29,430 nucleotides of DNA, from assembly GCA_934091015.1 (NCBI GenBank), contig CAKOKM010000016.1, forward strand, positions 1 to 29,430. The letters are read 5' to 3'. Position numbers and translations under genes: made by a program. The notes under the pieces were generated by a model. The model did not search any database. It was not told the DNA's origin and saw only the letters and a program-made list of their open reading frames with translations. The stretch is from an uncultured Bacilli bacterium (GTDB lineage Bacteria; Bacillota_I; Bacilli_A; RF39; UBA660). This document shows, in pieces, positions 16,194-24,192 of the stretch; within the stretch, counting starts at the first letter, position 1, and each line of letters starts with the position of its first letter.

Positions 16194-17387
16194 TTATCTA
16201 CTATACCAATATGTATATTTATTTGGTAAATTTAATGTTTTCTTAGCATCAAATAAATTACTTAACCATGTACTATATGAAGTATATGTTGATCCATACC
16301 AGCCATTTGCTAACATGAAGTGTAAGTGAGCTCCAGTTGAACAGCTTTCCCAGCTTTGGGTTTTCTTTCCACCACCAACGTGACCTATAACAGTTTCGCT
16401 TGTTACTTTGTCTCCCACTTTAACATTGATATTTAATAAATGCATATAACCAGATGTATATTTTTTTCCATTAATTGTGTGATAAATATAAACTTGTCTA
16501 CCACCACATATCTTTTTACTTGTGTTATCTATAATCATTCCAACGACACCATTTGCAGTAGCATAAACATTGGTTCCTTCGGGGTTACCACCAATATCAG
16601 TACCACTATGGAAGTTATTTTTCCCAGTAATTGGATGAATACGATAGCCGAAATAACTAGTAATTGTACCTTTTATTAATGGTTTTCTAAATCCAGTATC
16701 ACCTTTAACAGATACACATTCATTTAAATCTTGATTATCTTTACATCCTAAACCTTCATAATATTTAATTAAAGAATTGATTCCATCAATTTGTTCTTGA
16801 ATATCCATAGTAATATCACTAATTTTTTCTAAATCAGTTCCTAAGGAATCTATTTCTTTTTCTAAGGAAGATATTTTGGTATTAAGTTCTTCTTCTTGTT
16901 TAGCTAAATCAACTTGTAATTGTTCATTGTATGTTACTTTTTCGTTCCATGATTCTATTTGACTATTATTGTATCCTAATATTTGATTTACAACTTCAAA
17001 GCGATATACTAAATCAGCATATGTTTGAGCTTCAAAAATATATTCTAAATATATATTATCGCCTTGTAATAATTCATAAGAATTTATTAATTTTTTAATA
17101 CTTTCCTTAGTACTAGCAATATCCTTATTTAATTCTTCAATTTCCTTTCTAGCGGTTTCAATCTTTTCTCTATTTTGAGTTATCTCTTTTTGTGATGCAT
17201 AAATATTATTTCTTGCACTTTCTATTTCATTATTTGTTCTTTTCTTTTCTTTTTCTTGATTAGCTTTTTTGTTTTTTAAAGCATTTAATTCACTTTTTAA
17301 TTCGCCTAGTGTTTTTGCATTAGTAGCTGCAAAAACATTAGGTATAAACAATATTAAGGAAATAAATATAATAATTATCTTTCTCAT
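16194..17387 (-). CDS. Secreted LytM/M23 murein hydrolase with coiled coil (EnvC/PcsB-like)
   Basis: A 397-residue secreted protein: signal peptide at residues 1-20 (LILFIPNVFA), a long coiled coil at about 22-215, and an M23 LytM endopeptidase domain at about 240-370. The zinc ligands look present: HSGTD near 262 and the HLHF motif near 356, so unlike many EnvC proteins the domain may be catalytically active. Its start overlaps the ftsX stop (ATGA). In known systems FtsEX binds the coiled coil of EnvC (E. coli), PcsB (Streptococcus) or CwlO (Bacillus) and triggers cell-wall cleavage; the operon here strongly suggests this is the FtsEX-controlled hydrolase. The combination of PcsB-like coiled coil and M23 rather than CHAP/NlpC catalytic domain is what the sequence shows. 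Confidence 0.88.
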   Translation of the reverse strand: MRKIIIIFISLILFIPNVFAATNAKTLGELKSELNALKNKKANQEKEKKRTNNEIESARNNIYASQKEITQNREKIETARKEIEELNKDIASTKESIKKLINSYELLQGDNIYLEYIFEAQTYADLVYRFEVVNQILGYNNSQIESWNEKVTYNEQLQVDLAKQEEELNTKISSLEKEIDSLGTDLEKISDITMDIQEQIDGINSLIKYYEGLGCKDNQDLNECVSVKGDTGFRKPLIKGTITSYFGYRIHPITGKNNFHSGTDIGGNPEGTNVYATANGVVGMIIDNTSKKICGGRQVYIYHTINGKKYTSGYMHLLNINVKVGDKVTSETVIGHVGGGKKTQSWESCSTGAHLHFMLANGWYGSTYTSYSTWLSNLFDAKKTLNLPNKYTYWYSR

Positions 17388-18292
17388 ATTGTTAAATACT
17401 TTCTAACTGCTTTAACAGATGAAAATGCTCCAATGACTGTACCAATAAGTATCAATAATAATGATACTTTATAAATAACTTCACCAGGACTTACTAATGT
17501 TAATATGTTCATTATATTTGATAGGTTAACAGTATTTAAGGCATTATAAGCATATGAATAACCAAATATTGTAATTAATACTGGTACTAAACTACCAATA
17601 AAACCTATAAAGAATCCTTCAATAAAGAATGGTAATTTAATAACTATATTACTTGTCCCTACTAATCTCATAATATCTATTTCTCTTTTTCTAGAGAAAA
17701 TGGTTATTTTAATTGTATTATTAATTAAGAAAGCAGTTACTAAAATAAGCCCAACTACTAATCCAATAGTTATTTTTTTAATAGCGCTAAACACTTTAAT
17801 TAAATCATTAACAGTTGTCTCGCCATATTTAACTAAAGATACTTTTTCCATATTTTTAATGGTTGTTGCTGTTTCGTTAATGTCTTTAATATCTTTTACT
17901 TCAATTATAAATGAATCTTGAAGAGGATTTTCTCCTTCTTCCCAAGTACTTATTATTTTATTAAATGTATCATTTTCATTAGCCATATTATTTTTTATTT
18001 CTTCTTTAGATTTGAAGGTAATATGTTTAACATTGTCTATATTATTTAAATCTTCTTTGGTTTTATTTAATTCATCTGTTGTAATATTTTTATCCATGAA
18101 TATAACTATTGTTAATTCATTCTCAATATTTTTAGTTATATTATTAATGTTATAGGAAAGCAACATTCCAATTGATACTAATATCAAGGTTATAATTGAA
18201 CAGGTAATTGAAGCCATACTTAAACTAAAATTACGTAATATGCTCTTACCGGCGTTTTGAATGCTTCTACCAATAATTCTAAATATCCTCAT
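17384..18292 (-). CDS. ftsX: Cell division ABC transporter permease FtsX
   Basis: A 302-residue membrane protein with the FtsX arrangement: a first transmembrane helix near residues 22-48 after an amphipathic N-terminus (IGRSIQNAGKSILRN), an extracytoplasmic domain to about 165, then three helices. SRKREIDIMRLVGTS is the typical cytoplasmic coupling segment before the third helix. It overlaps ftsE by 14 bases and the LytM gene by 4, giving a tight ftsE-ftsX-hydrolase operon. FtsX transmits ATP-dependent conformational signals from FtsE to the extracellular hydrolase. Confidence 0.93.
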   Translation of the reverse strand: MRIFRIIGRSIQNAGKSILRNFSLSMASITCSIITLILVSIGMLLSYNINNITKNIENELTIVIFMDKNITTDELNKTKEDLNNIDNVKHITFKSKEEIKNNMANENDTFNKIISTWEEGENPLQDSFIIEVKDIKDINETATTIKNMEKVSLVKYGETTVNDLIKVFSAIKKITIGLVVGLILVTAFLINNTIKITIFSRKREIDIMRLVGTSNIVIKLPFFIEGFFIGFIGSLVPVLITIFGYSYAYNALNTVNLSNIMNILTLVSPGEVIYKVSLLLILIGTVIGAFSSVKAVRKYLTI

Positions 18293-18980
18293 TTACTTTA
18301 TACCTTCCTTTCGCATAATCTCCACTAATTAATCCATTTTTAATTACAATTACTCTTTTTTTCATTCTATTAACTATATCTTGATCATGAGTTGCCATAA
18401 CAACTGTTGTCCCTGTTTCTTTATTGATTTTATCAATTACATCCATGATTTCTTTACTTGTTTCAGGATCTAGATTACCAGTTGGTTCATCACAAATTAA
18501 TAATTTAGGTTTATTAACTATTGCTCTAGCAATACATACTCTTTGTTGTTCTCCTCCTGATAATTCATAGGGAAATGATCTTGTTTTATTAGATAGTCCT
18601 ACTTGTTCTAGAGCATCTAGTACCATTGGTCTTATTTCTTTTGAACTTAATCCATAACTTTCTAATGGATAAGAAACATTTTCATAAACTGTTAATTTAG
18701 GAAGTAACTTATAATCTTGAAATACAATACCTATTTTTCTTCTTAATTTATAAATTTTACTATTTCTTAATTTAGCAACATTTACTCCACCAACTGTTAC
18801 ATTTCCTTTACTTGGCTTTTCTTCACGATAAAGCAATTTAATTAAGGTTGATTTACCAGATGCGGTTTGTCCAATAATAAAGCAAAAATCGCCTTTTTTT
18901 ATTTTTAAATTTACTCCAGCAAGACCGGTAACTCCATTTTTGTATATTTTATAAACATCTTTAAGTTCTATAAATTCCAT
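18279..18980 (-). CDS. ftsE: Cell division ATP-binding protein FtsE
   Basis: A 233-residue ABC ATPase. Walker A is GQTASGKST at 37-45, the signature is LSGGEQQR, Walker B is LLICDEPTGNLD, and the switch histidine is in MATHD. The GNLD after Walker B and the partner ftsX identify FtsE rather than a transporter ATPase. The ATG at 18980 is preferred because homology starts there; an upstream TTG would add ten unconserved residues. A promoter-like extended -10 lies 35-45 bases upstream. Confidence 0.95.
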   Translation of the reverse strand: MEFIELKDVYKIYKNGVTGLAGVNLKIKKGDFCFIIGQTASGKSTLIKLLYREEKPSKGNVTVGGVNVAKLRNSKIYKLRRKIGIVFQDYKLLPKLTVYENVSYPLESYGLSSKEIRPMVLDALEQVGLSNKTRSFPYELSGGEQQRVCIARAIVNKPKLLICDEPTGNLDPETSKEIMDVIDKINKETGTTVVMATHDQDIVNRMKKRVIVIKNGLISGDYAKGRYKVNEDI

Positions 18981-19014
18981 TAAAACATCTCTACTTTCTA
19001 TAGTAAACAATTAA

Positions 19015-19023
19015 ATTATATCA
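19015..19023 (-). promoter_or_regulatory. Extended -10 promoter element for the ftsEX operon
   Basis: The minus strand reads TGATATAAT, a perfect extended -10 (TGnTATAAT). There is no good -35 at 17 bp, as is tolerated for extended -10 promoters. It is the only strong candidate between rmuC and ftsE. Confidence 0.45.
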
Positions 19024-19089
19024 TATTTTGACAATTTTTGTGTACCAATTTATGGTTCTTTACATTTTGAAATAGAAAAAGAACTATTT

Positions 19090-20151
19090 CTAGTCCTTAT
19101 GATCAAGTAGATTAACATTGTTAATTGAGTCAAATCTTTTGGTAATTTTTTCGGTTGTTGTATGAATATCTTCAACATCCTTACTTACTGTGTTAATACT
19201 TCTTGATAATTTATCCCATCTTTCACGATATCTACCAAATTCAATTCCTAATTTAGTTAATTCTTCGTGAATAATTTTAGCATATTTATCTCTTTCAATA
19301 TTCATAACTACCATATTTATAATTGTTAAAGTACTCATTAGTGTTGTTGGTCCTGCTATCCATACGTTTGATTTATAGGAATACTCTAAAAGATCAGGAT
19401 GGTAAGCATTAATTTCAGCAAATATTGCTTCAGCAGGTAAGAATAAAATTGCTTCAGGAGCTGTTTCACCTGGTATGATATATTTAGTTCTAATAGCATC
19501 AATATGTTTTTTTACATCAATTTTGAATGCTTTTAAGGCTTCGTCTCTTTCAGCTTTCGGCAAATTACGATCTGTCATTATTTCATAATGTTCTAAAGGA
19601 AATTTTGAATCTATACAAATGGTTCCAATTGGGTTCGGTGCATATACAACAGCATCAGCAATAGATCCGTTTTTCATTGTGACTTGGGTATTATATACTT
19701 TTTTTACATCCCCAAATACACTTGATAAGATATAATTTAAGTTTGTTTCACCAAAAATCCCTCTTGTCTTTTTATCAGTTAAAACAGATTGTAAACTAAT
19801 AATATCTCGACTTAAATTATCAATTTTCTTTTGAGCTTCATCTATTTTACCAATTCTTTCTAAGACAGCACCAAAAGTTTTATTAGTCTTTTCAAAATTA
19901 ATATCTAATCTTTCATTGACTTTATCATTTATATAATTAAGTCTTTGCTCTATAACCATGTTTGTTTCTTTGAAATCTTTATCAATATCTTTACTAAATT
20001 CATATTTAAAATCACCTAATGATTTAGTAAAGTTTGTTTCAAGTTTTCCTATTCTTTCAATCATTTCATTATTATTATTTTTTCTTAATAAAGATATAAT
20101 TAATAAAATAATGACAACTACTAATAAACCAATAATAATATATTCTAACAT
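19090..20151 (-). CDS. rmuC: RmuC-family DNA recombination protein
   Basis: A 353-residue protein with an N-terminal transmembrane helix (YIIIGLLVVVIILLIISLL), a coiled coil to about residue 110, and the RmuC nuclease-like domain at about 115-320 (KTRGIFGETNLNYILSS, ADAVVYAPN, ICIDSKFPLEHY, AILFLPAEAIFAEI, VWIAGPTTLMSTL). RmuC limits inversions at short repeats in E. coli; the endonuclease activity is predicted from its PD-(D/E)XK-like fold. GGAGTAG precedes the ATG. The gene follows the VTT-protein gene by six bases, so both form one transcript. Confidence 0.92.
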   Translation of the reverse strand: MLEYIIIGLLVVVIILLIISLLRKNNNNEMIERIGKLETNFTKSLGDFKYEFSKDIDKDFKETNMVIEQRLNYINDKVNERLDINFEKTNKTFGAVLERIGKIDEAQKKIDNLSRDIISLQSVLTDKKTRGIFGETNLNYILSSVFGDVKKVYNTQVTMKNGSIADAVVYAPNPIGTICIDSKFPLEHYEIMTDRNLPKAERDEALKAFKIDVKKHIDAIRTKYIIPGETAPEAILFLPAEAIFAEINAYHPDLLEYSYKSNVWIAGPTTLMSTLTIINMVVMNIERDKYAKIIHEELTKLGIEFGRYRERWDKLSRSINTVSKDVEDIHTTTEKITKRFDSINNVNLLDHKD

Positions 20152-20157
20152 TTTACA

Positions 20158-20745
20158 CTACTCCATTCTTAATTTTTTACTTACTATCTTACTTATTATA
20201 AATGCGATTAACATAAACAAGCATATTTTTATTAGGGTAACTGGGTTATTTATACTTTCAATTAAACTAGTACCAATAAACTCCCAAAATAATACCAAGG
20301 ATATTTTGCCAATAAGGATACTTATAATATATTTTTTCTTATCAATACCGGCTAGACCAGAAGCAATATTTACGAGAAATGCGGGAGTAAATGGCATCGC
20401 TATAATTAAGGATAATTCTTCTAACTTTAGTTTTTTAATTTGTTTGGTAAACCTTTTTAATTTTCGATGTTCCGTTTTGTCTAACATATTGTAATAATGT
20501 GTTTTTAACTTATTTGAACAAAATGAATATGATATATAGCATCCTACACAGGTTAATACGTAACTTATTATGAAACCAGGTATGTACCCCATATAATAGG
20601 CATTTATGGTTATAAATAGCGATAAAGGAAGGATTGGGAAAATACTTTCAATTATAATAAGAAAGCATGCTAAAATAGGAGCAAACGCACCTAAATCATT
20701 CATAACATTTTCAACTATTGTATTTATAAATTCAAATATATTCAT
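20158..20745 (-). CDS. VTT-domain (TVP38/TMEM64, DedA-like) membrane protein
   Basis: A 195-residue integral membrane protein with four or five hydrophobic segments. The family pattern is visible: an acidic residue and prolines in the first re-entrant region (IIIESIFPILPLSLFIT), a central basic cytoplasmic stretch (KLKTHYYNML...KLKRFTKQIKK), and PFTPAFLVNIASGLAGIDKKKY, the second conserved region. Such proteins are implicated in lipid carrier or phospholipid scrambling and in membrane potential; the precise role here is unknown. The ATG has no obvious ribosome site. Six bases separate it from rmuC. Confidence 0.8.
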   Translation of the reverse strand: MNIFEFINTIVENVMNDLGAFAPILACFLIIIESIFPILPLSLFITINAYYMGYIPGFIISYVLTCVGCYISYSFCSNKLKTHYYNMLDKTEHRKLKRFTKQIKKLKLEELSLIIAMPFTPAFLVNIASGLAGIDKKKYIISILIGKISLVLFWEFIGTSLIESINNPVTLIKICLFMLIAFIISKIVSKKLRME

Positions 20746-20790
20746 GTTTTAATTATAAATCAAAAGTTGGTTTATTGAAAGAGGTAGATT

Positions 20791-20823
20791 AAATAAAAAG
20801 AATCAACTTTAAATTTGATTCTT
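20791..20823 (-). terminator. Intrinsic terminator overlapping the rhodanese-like gene end
   Basis: AAGAATCAA pairs with TTGATTCTT around an 8-base loop and continues into TTTTTATTT on the minus strand. The first arm is inside the last codons of the rhodanese-like gene. Confidence 0.7.
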
Positions 20824-21042
20824 ATCATTTAGAACCAGAACTGTATTATATCCATAAGCTGATAAAATACTTGCTACTTTTTTAGATTTAACTCCACCTT
20901 TACAATAAAAATAATATTCTTTATCTTTACTTAAATATTTATAATGATTATTAAGTAAATTATCGTATGGTTTAAATGACATATCTAAATTAATAAATAC
21001 ACCCTCATTATTATAATCTTTTATATTTATAACTCTCATCAT
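20809..21042 (-). CDS. Short rhodanese-like protein
   Basis: A 77-residue protein whose centre, YFYCKGGVKSKKVAS at about 44-58, is a rhodanese active-site loop: Cys47 would carry a persulfide, followed by GG and a Ser at the usual basic position. The following helix and strand (ILSAYGYNTVLVLN) also fit. Normal single-domain rhodaneses are about 100 residues; here the first part is compressed and the C-terminal helix after VLVLN is missing, so it may be minimal or eroding. The ATG (or the second ATG, 21039) lacks a clear ribosome site. It has its own terminator. Confidence 0.6.
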   Translation of the reverse strand: MMRVINIKDYNNEGVFINLDMSFKPYDNLLNNHYKYLSKDKEYYFYCKGGVKSKKVASILSAYGYNTVLVLNDKNQI

Positions 21043-21162
21043 ACTATATTATATTAAATAATTATGAAAAAGGTGAATTAAACAATTATTTATTTCTAAT
21101 AATATAGAATTTCATATAAATATTTGTGTTTTATTAACATTTAATAAATAGTTTTTGTGATA

Positions 21163-22779
21163 TTATTTGCTGCATTCCTTTTTAGAAATTCTATAAGGAT
21201 TATTATTGCTTCCATCTCCACATACAAATTTAATGTCTTTTTTTAAATAAAATGTTGGATATACTAAGCCCGTAGCCGATGTTGATTTTGGTGCCGAATA
21301 TCTATAATCATATAGGTACATATTTGATGTTGATGTATTATCTTTTGTTAAGGTTAAATTAATTGTTACATGAACTGCTAAATTAGCGAGAGTTGAACAA
21401 GTTGATAAATCACTTGCACAATCGGCTCCTAATTTATCATATAAATAATCAGTTAAACTTGGTAATCCGATTTTTCCGGTCCACTTTTTCTTATTTGTGG
21501 TATATGGGGTTAAGCCTCTTTCTTGTTTATATGCATCTTCTAAACTTACATTTAAACTATCTAATCCTCCGATATCCCATTCGACATTGGCGATTACACC
21601 AGTATAAGTATTTGAATCAACTGTTCCAAAATCATTGTCATAATCAAAATAAGTATTACCACTTTTTGATGAACTAAAATAATCTTTATAATAGTTGTAA
21701 TAGATATTTAAACTGTCTTCACTATTTAATTCTTGCATTAAACTTGATGTTTCCCAATTATTTGTTCCATTTGTATCAAATTGTTTATAGACATAATTAT
21801 CAAGTTGAACTTTCAATAATCTTTCATATTCTCCAGTATCGGCATTCTTTACTTTGAATATTCCTATTATTTTAGCACGTTCGCCAAATATTTTTATGTT
21901 ATTTGAGTAGTTTGCTAAAGATACTAATAATTTTGTTTCATAGTTATTCTTGTTTTGATTTGATACTGTTGTTGTATTTAATAATGATTCATTTTGCGTA
22001 AATCTTACATTTTTATCCGGGGTATTATCAGTAAATATTTTTGTATCATATAAACTATTATCTTGGGTTTCTAATTGTCTATCTATTGTATCTACGGCTG
22101 TTTGGCCTGCTATCTCTGTTGATGATGCATCATTTATTACTATCTTTCCATTAAAGGTTGCTCCTTTATTGTAGTTTTGGTTTTCTCCTGTATCTCTGAA
22201 CATCATTTTTAAATTAAAGGTTATTACTTGTTCTCCACTTGATGCTTTAAACTCTCCTTTAGCTATCTCTTGTTTATATGTTTCTCCACTCCAGTCTTCA
22301 AAATAGCCTAATGTATAATCTACTAATGTTGTTGGTAAACCATAAAGATCTTCTGATGTTAATTGAGCTAGTGTTAATTGAGCTAGACCTTTTAATGCAC
22401 AACTTATGTTTTCATTTTCATCAGTTCTTTTAATAAAATATAATAATTCTCCTCCATCATTTTGAAACGTATTTTGATATTCTATACTTACTGTATATGG
22501 CATGTTTATGCCTTCTCCTATTGTTGTGTTTACTCCTGTTAAGGTAAATGTTTTATCAATTAGTATATCATTACTTGGTTTGATATTTGTTGATAGTAAT
22601 AATGAACTATTTCCATCTTGATAATCTATAGTCATTTTACCACCTACTGCTACTATACTTGATCCTGATCTTACATTATTTACTGATGTAAAGTATGCAT
22701 AACTGATACCTATAAACATTAGTACTAGTGCTATAATTGTTACTACAATTATTATTTGTTCTTTTTGTTTTCTTTCCAT
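21163..22779 (-). CDS. SipW-type surface protein, diverged paralogue
   Basis: A 538-residue protein with export segment KQKEQIIIVVTIIALVLMF...ISYAYFTS, nearly identical to that of the 8017 gene, then the shared beta-rich domain (GKMTIDYQDG, LIDKTFTLTGVNTT, GATFNGKIVIND) to about 215. The C-terminal half is a diverged module A (KIIGIFKV, WETSSLMQELNS, GVIANVEWDIGG, WTGKIGLPSLTDYLYD, VYPTFYLKKDIKFVCGDG). Codons in the C-terminal region stay A/T-ending, so unlike the 8017 gene it shows no hypermutation imprint. The ATG is 14 bases after AAGGAG, a long gap; a GTG right at that site is too close, so the exact start is uncertain. Its promoter contains seven consecutive G. Function unknown; surface exposure is inferred. 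Confidence 0.8.
   Translation of the reverse strand: MERKQKEQIIIVVTIIALVLMFIGISYAYFTSVNNVRSGSSIVAVGGKMTIDYQDGNSSLLLSTNIKPSNDILIDKTFTLTGVNTTIGEGINMPYTVSIEYQNTFQNDGGELLYFIKRTDENENISCALKGLAQLTLAQLTSEDLYGLPTTLVDYTLGYFEDWSGETYKQEIAKGEFKASSGEQVITFNLKMMFRDTGENQNYNKGATFNGKIVINDASSTEIAGQTAVDTIDRQLETQDNSLYDTKIFTDNTPDKNVRFTQNESLLNTTTVSNQNKNNYETKLLVSLANYSNNIKIFGERAKIIGIFKVKNADTGEYERLLKVQLDNYVYKQFDTNGTNNWETSSLMQELNSEDSLNIYYNYYKDYFSSSKSGNTYFDYDNDFGTVDSNTYTGVIANVEWDIGGLDSLNVSLEDAYKQERGLTPYTTNKKKWTGKIGLPSLTDYLYDKLGADCASDLSTCSTLANLAVHVTINLTLTKDNTSTSNMYLYDYRYSAPKSTSATGLVYPTFYLKKDIKFVCGDGSNNNPYRISKKECSK
22633..22767 (-). repeat. 135-bp block shared with 9418-9552 (copy 2)
   Basis: See copy 1. The first 40 bases (low-coordinate end) are identical, and most mismatches fall in the transmembrane-coding part, many of them synonymous C/T changes. 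Confidence 0.8.
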
Positions 22780-22812
22780 AAAAAATAATTTCACTCCTTA
22801 TCCTATAGTGAA

Positions 22813-22840
22813 ATTATATCTCGGTTTACCCCCCCGTCAA
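22813..22840 (-). promoter_or_regulatory. Promoter of the 21163-22779 gene with G7 in a 16-bp spacer
   Basis: Minus-strand -35 TTGACG (22835-22840) and -10 TATAAT (22813-22818) enclose 16 bp. The C-run at 22829-22835 is seven G on the coding strand, the longest G/C homopolymer I found in the window. The -35 box lies inside the left arm of the 18-bp inverted repeat. Confidence 0.65.
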
Positions 22841-22913
22841 GCGAACATTCGTTTCTTTTATATTTTTGTACAAAAATTTATCTATAATTTTTATTCGAAT
22901 GTTCGCTTGACGG
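22834..22913. repeat. 18-bp perfect inverted repeat flanking 44 bp, with central palindrome
   Basis: CCGTCAAGCGAACATTCG at 22834-22851 is the exact reverse complement of 22896-22913. The 44-bp middle contains a 14-bp palindrome (TTTTTGTACAAAAA, 22864-22877). The left arm includes the -35 box of the surface gene, and the 12-base core TTCGCTTGACGG recurs at the promoter near 13270. It could be a recombinase or regulator site, or fold in mtaB read-through RNA. There is no T-tract, so it is not a standard terminator. Confidence 0.8.
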
Positions 22914-22935
22914 ATAAATATTTATTAAATTTTTA

Positions 22936-24192
22936 TTACTCTATTTCGCCATAAACATTACAATTATCTACTTTTATTATTTTAACATCATAAAATTTAT
23001 TATGTTCTAATTTTTTATTAATAATAACTTTTATATAATTATCAGTATGTCCTGTACAATATTTATCAAATACTTCTTCTACTAATACTTTAAGTTTCTT
23101 ATTAATAAATTTATTATAATATTCATTTTCTAATTTATTAGATAATTCAATCATTTTATGAGTGCGTTCTTTCTTTTCAGAATCAGTAACTATACTTTTC
23201 ATTTTAGCTGCTACAGTTCCATCTCTTTTTGAATACGGAAATACATGAATTTTTCCAAATTTAATCTCTCTTGCGTTGTTATAGCTTTCTAAAAAGTCTT
23301 CTTTTGTTTCAGAAGGAAATCCAACAATTAAATCGGTTGTTATATTTATATCAGGTCTAACTTCTCTTATTTTATTAATTATTTCTTTAAATTTATTCAT
23401 GTCATATTTACGATTCATTTTCTTTAGGGTATTATTACAAGCAGCTTGAACGGGTATATGCATATGATTACATATTTTATTATTATTCTTTAATTCTTCT
23501 AAAAATTCATCATTTATTTCAGTCGCTTCTATACTACTAATTCTAATTCTTTCTAACTTATCATTTTTACTTATTTCTTTAATTAATTTAACTAATTCAG
23601 GATAACTTCCAGTATGAATTCCAGTTAAAACTATTTCTTTAAAGCCATTATTAACTAGCGTATTTATTTCATTTATAGCATCATTTAAATCTTTATTTCT
23701 AATTGTTCCTCTTAAATAAGGAATAATACAATAAGTACAATAATTATTACAACCATCTTGAATTTTAACAAATGCTCTGGTTCTTTCATTATAATTATCC
23801 AAACTCATTTTTTCAAAATCAGTATTAATCATATTGTAATATTTAACTATTTGTTTATTATCATAGTTATTTACATAATCAAAGATTTTAGATTTATCTT
23901 TATTGCCTATTAAAATATCGGCTCCTAAATCTTTTAATTCGTCTTGATGATTTTGACTTGAACATCCACATACAACCAATATAGCATTTTTATTTGCTTT
24001 TCTAGCATTACGAATTACTTTTCTACTTTTAGCATCGCTTTGATTTGTTACTGAACAAGTATTTACTACTATAACATTGGCGTCATTTAGACTATTTGCT
24101 ATTTCATAACCGTTCCTTAAAAAATCTTCTTTTATAATTTCCGATTCATATGTGTTCACTTTACAGCCAAGTGTTTCAATAAATATTTTCAT
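22936..24192 (-). CDS. mtaB: tRNA t6A37 methylthiotransferase MtaB
   Basis: A 418-residue radical-SAM enzyme that converts t6A to ms2t6A at position 37 of ANN-decoding tRNAs. The N-terminal domain carries the second iron-sulfur cluster cysteines (C10, C46, C77). The radical-SAM motif CNNYCTYC gives C148, C152 and C155. The TRAM RNA-binding domain is at about 350-418. The GCKVNTYES start and the length favour MtaB over MiaB or RimO. Its start overlaps the preceding stop by one base (TAATG) with AAGGTGG upstream. Confidence 0.93.
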   Translation of the reverse strand: MKIFIETLGCKVNTYESEIIKEDFLRNGYEIANSLNDANVIVVNTCSVTNQSDAKSRKVIRNARKANKNAILVVCGCSSQNHQDELKDLGADILIGNKDKSKIFDYVNNYDNKQIVKYYNMINTDFEKMSLDNYNERTRAFVKIQDGCNNYCTYCIIPYLRGTIRNKDLNDAINEINTLVNNGFKEIVLTGIHTGSYPELVKLIKEISKNDKLERIRISSIEATEINDEFLEELKNNNKICNHMHIPVQAACNNTLKKMNRKYDMNKFKEIINKIREVRPDINITTDLIVGFPSETKEDFLESYNNAREIKFGKIHVFPYSKRDGTVAAKMKSIVTDSEKKERTHKMIELSNKLENEYYNKFINKKLKVLVEEVFDKYCTGHTDNYIKVIINKKLEHNKFYDVKIIKVDNCNVYGEIE

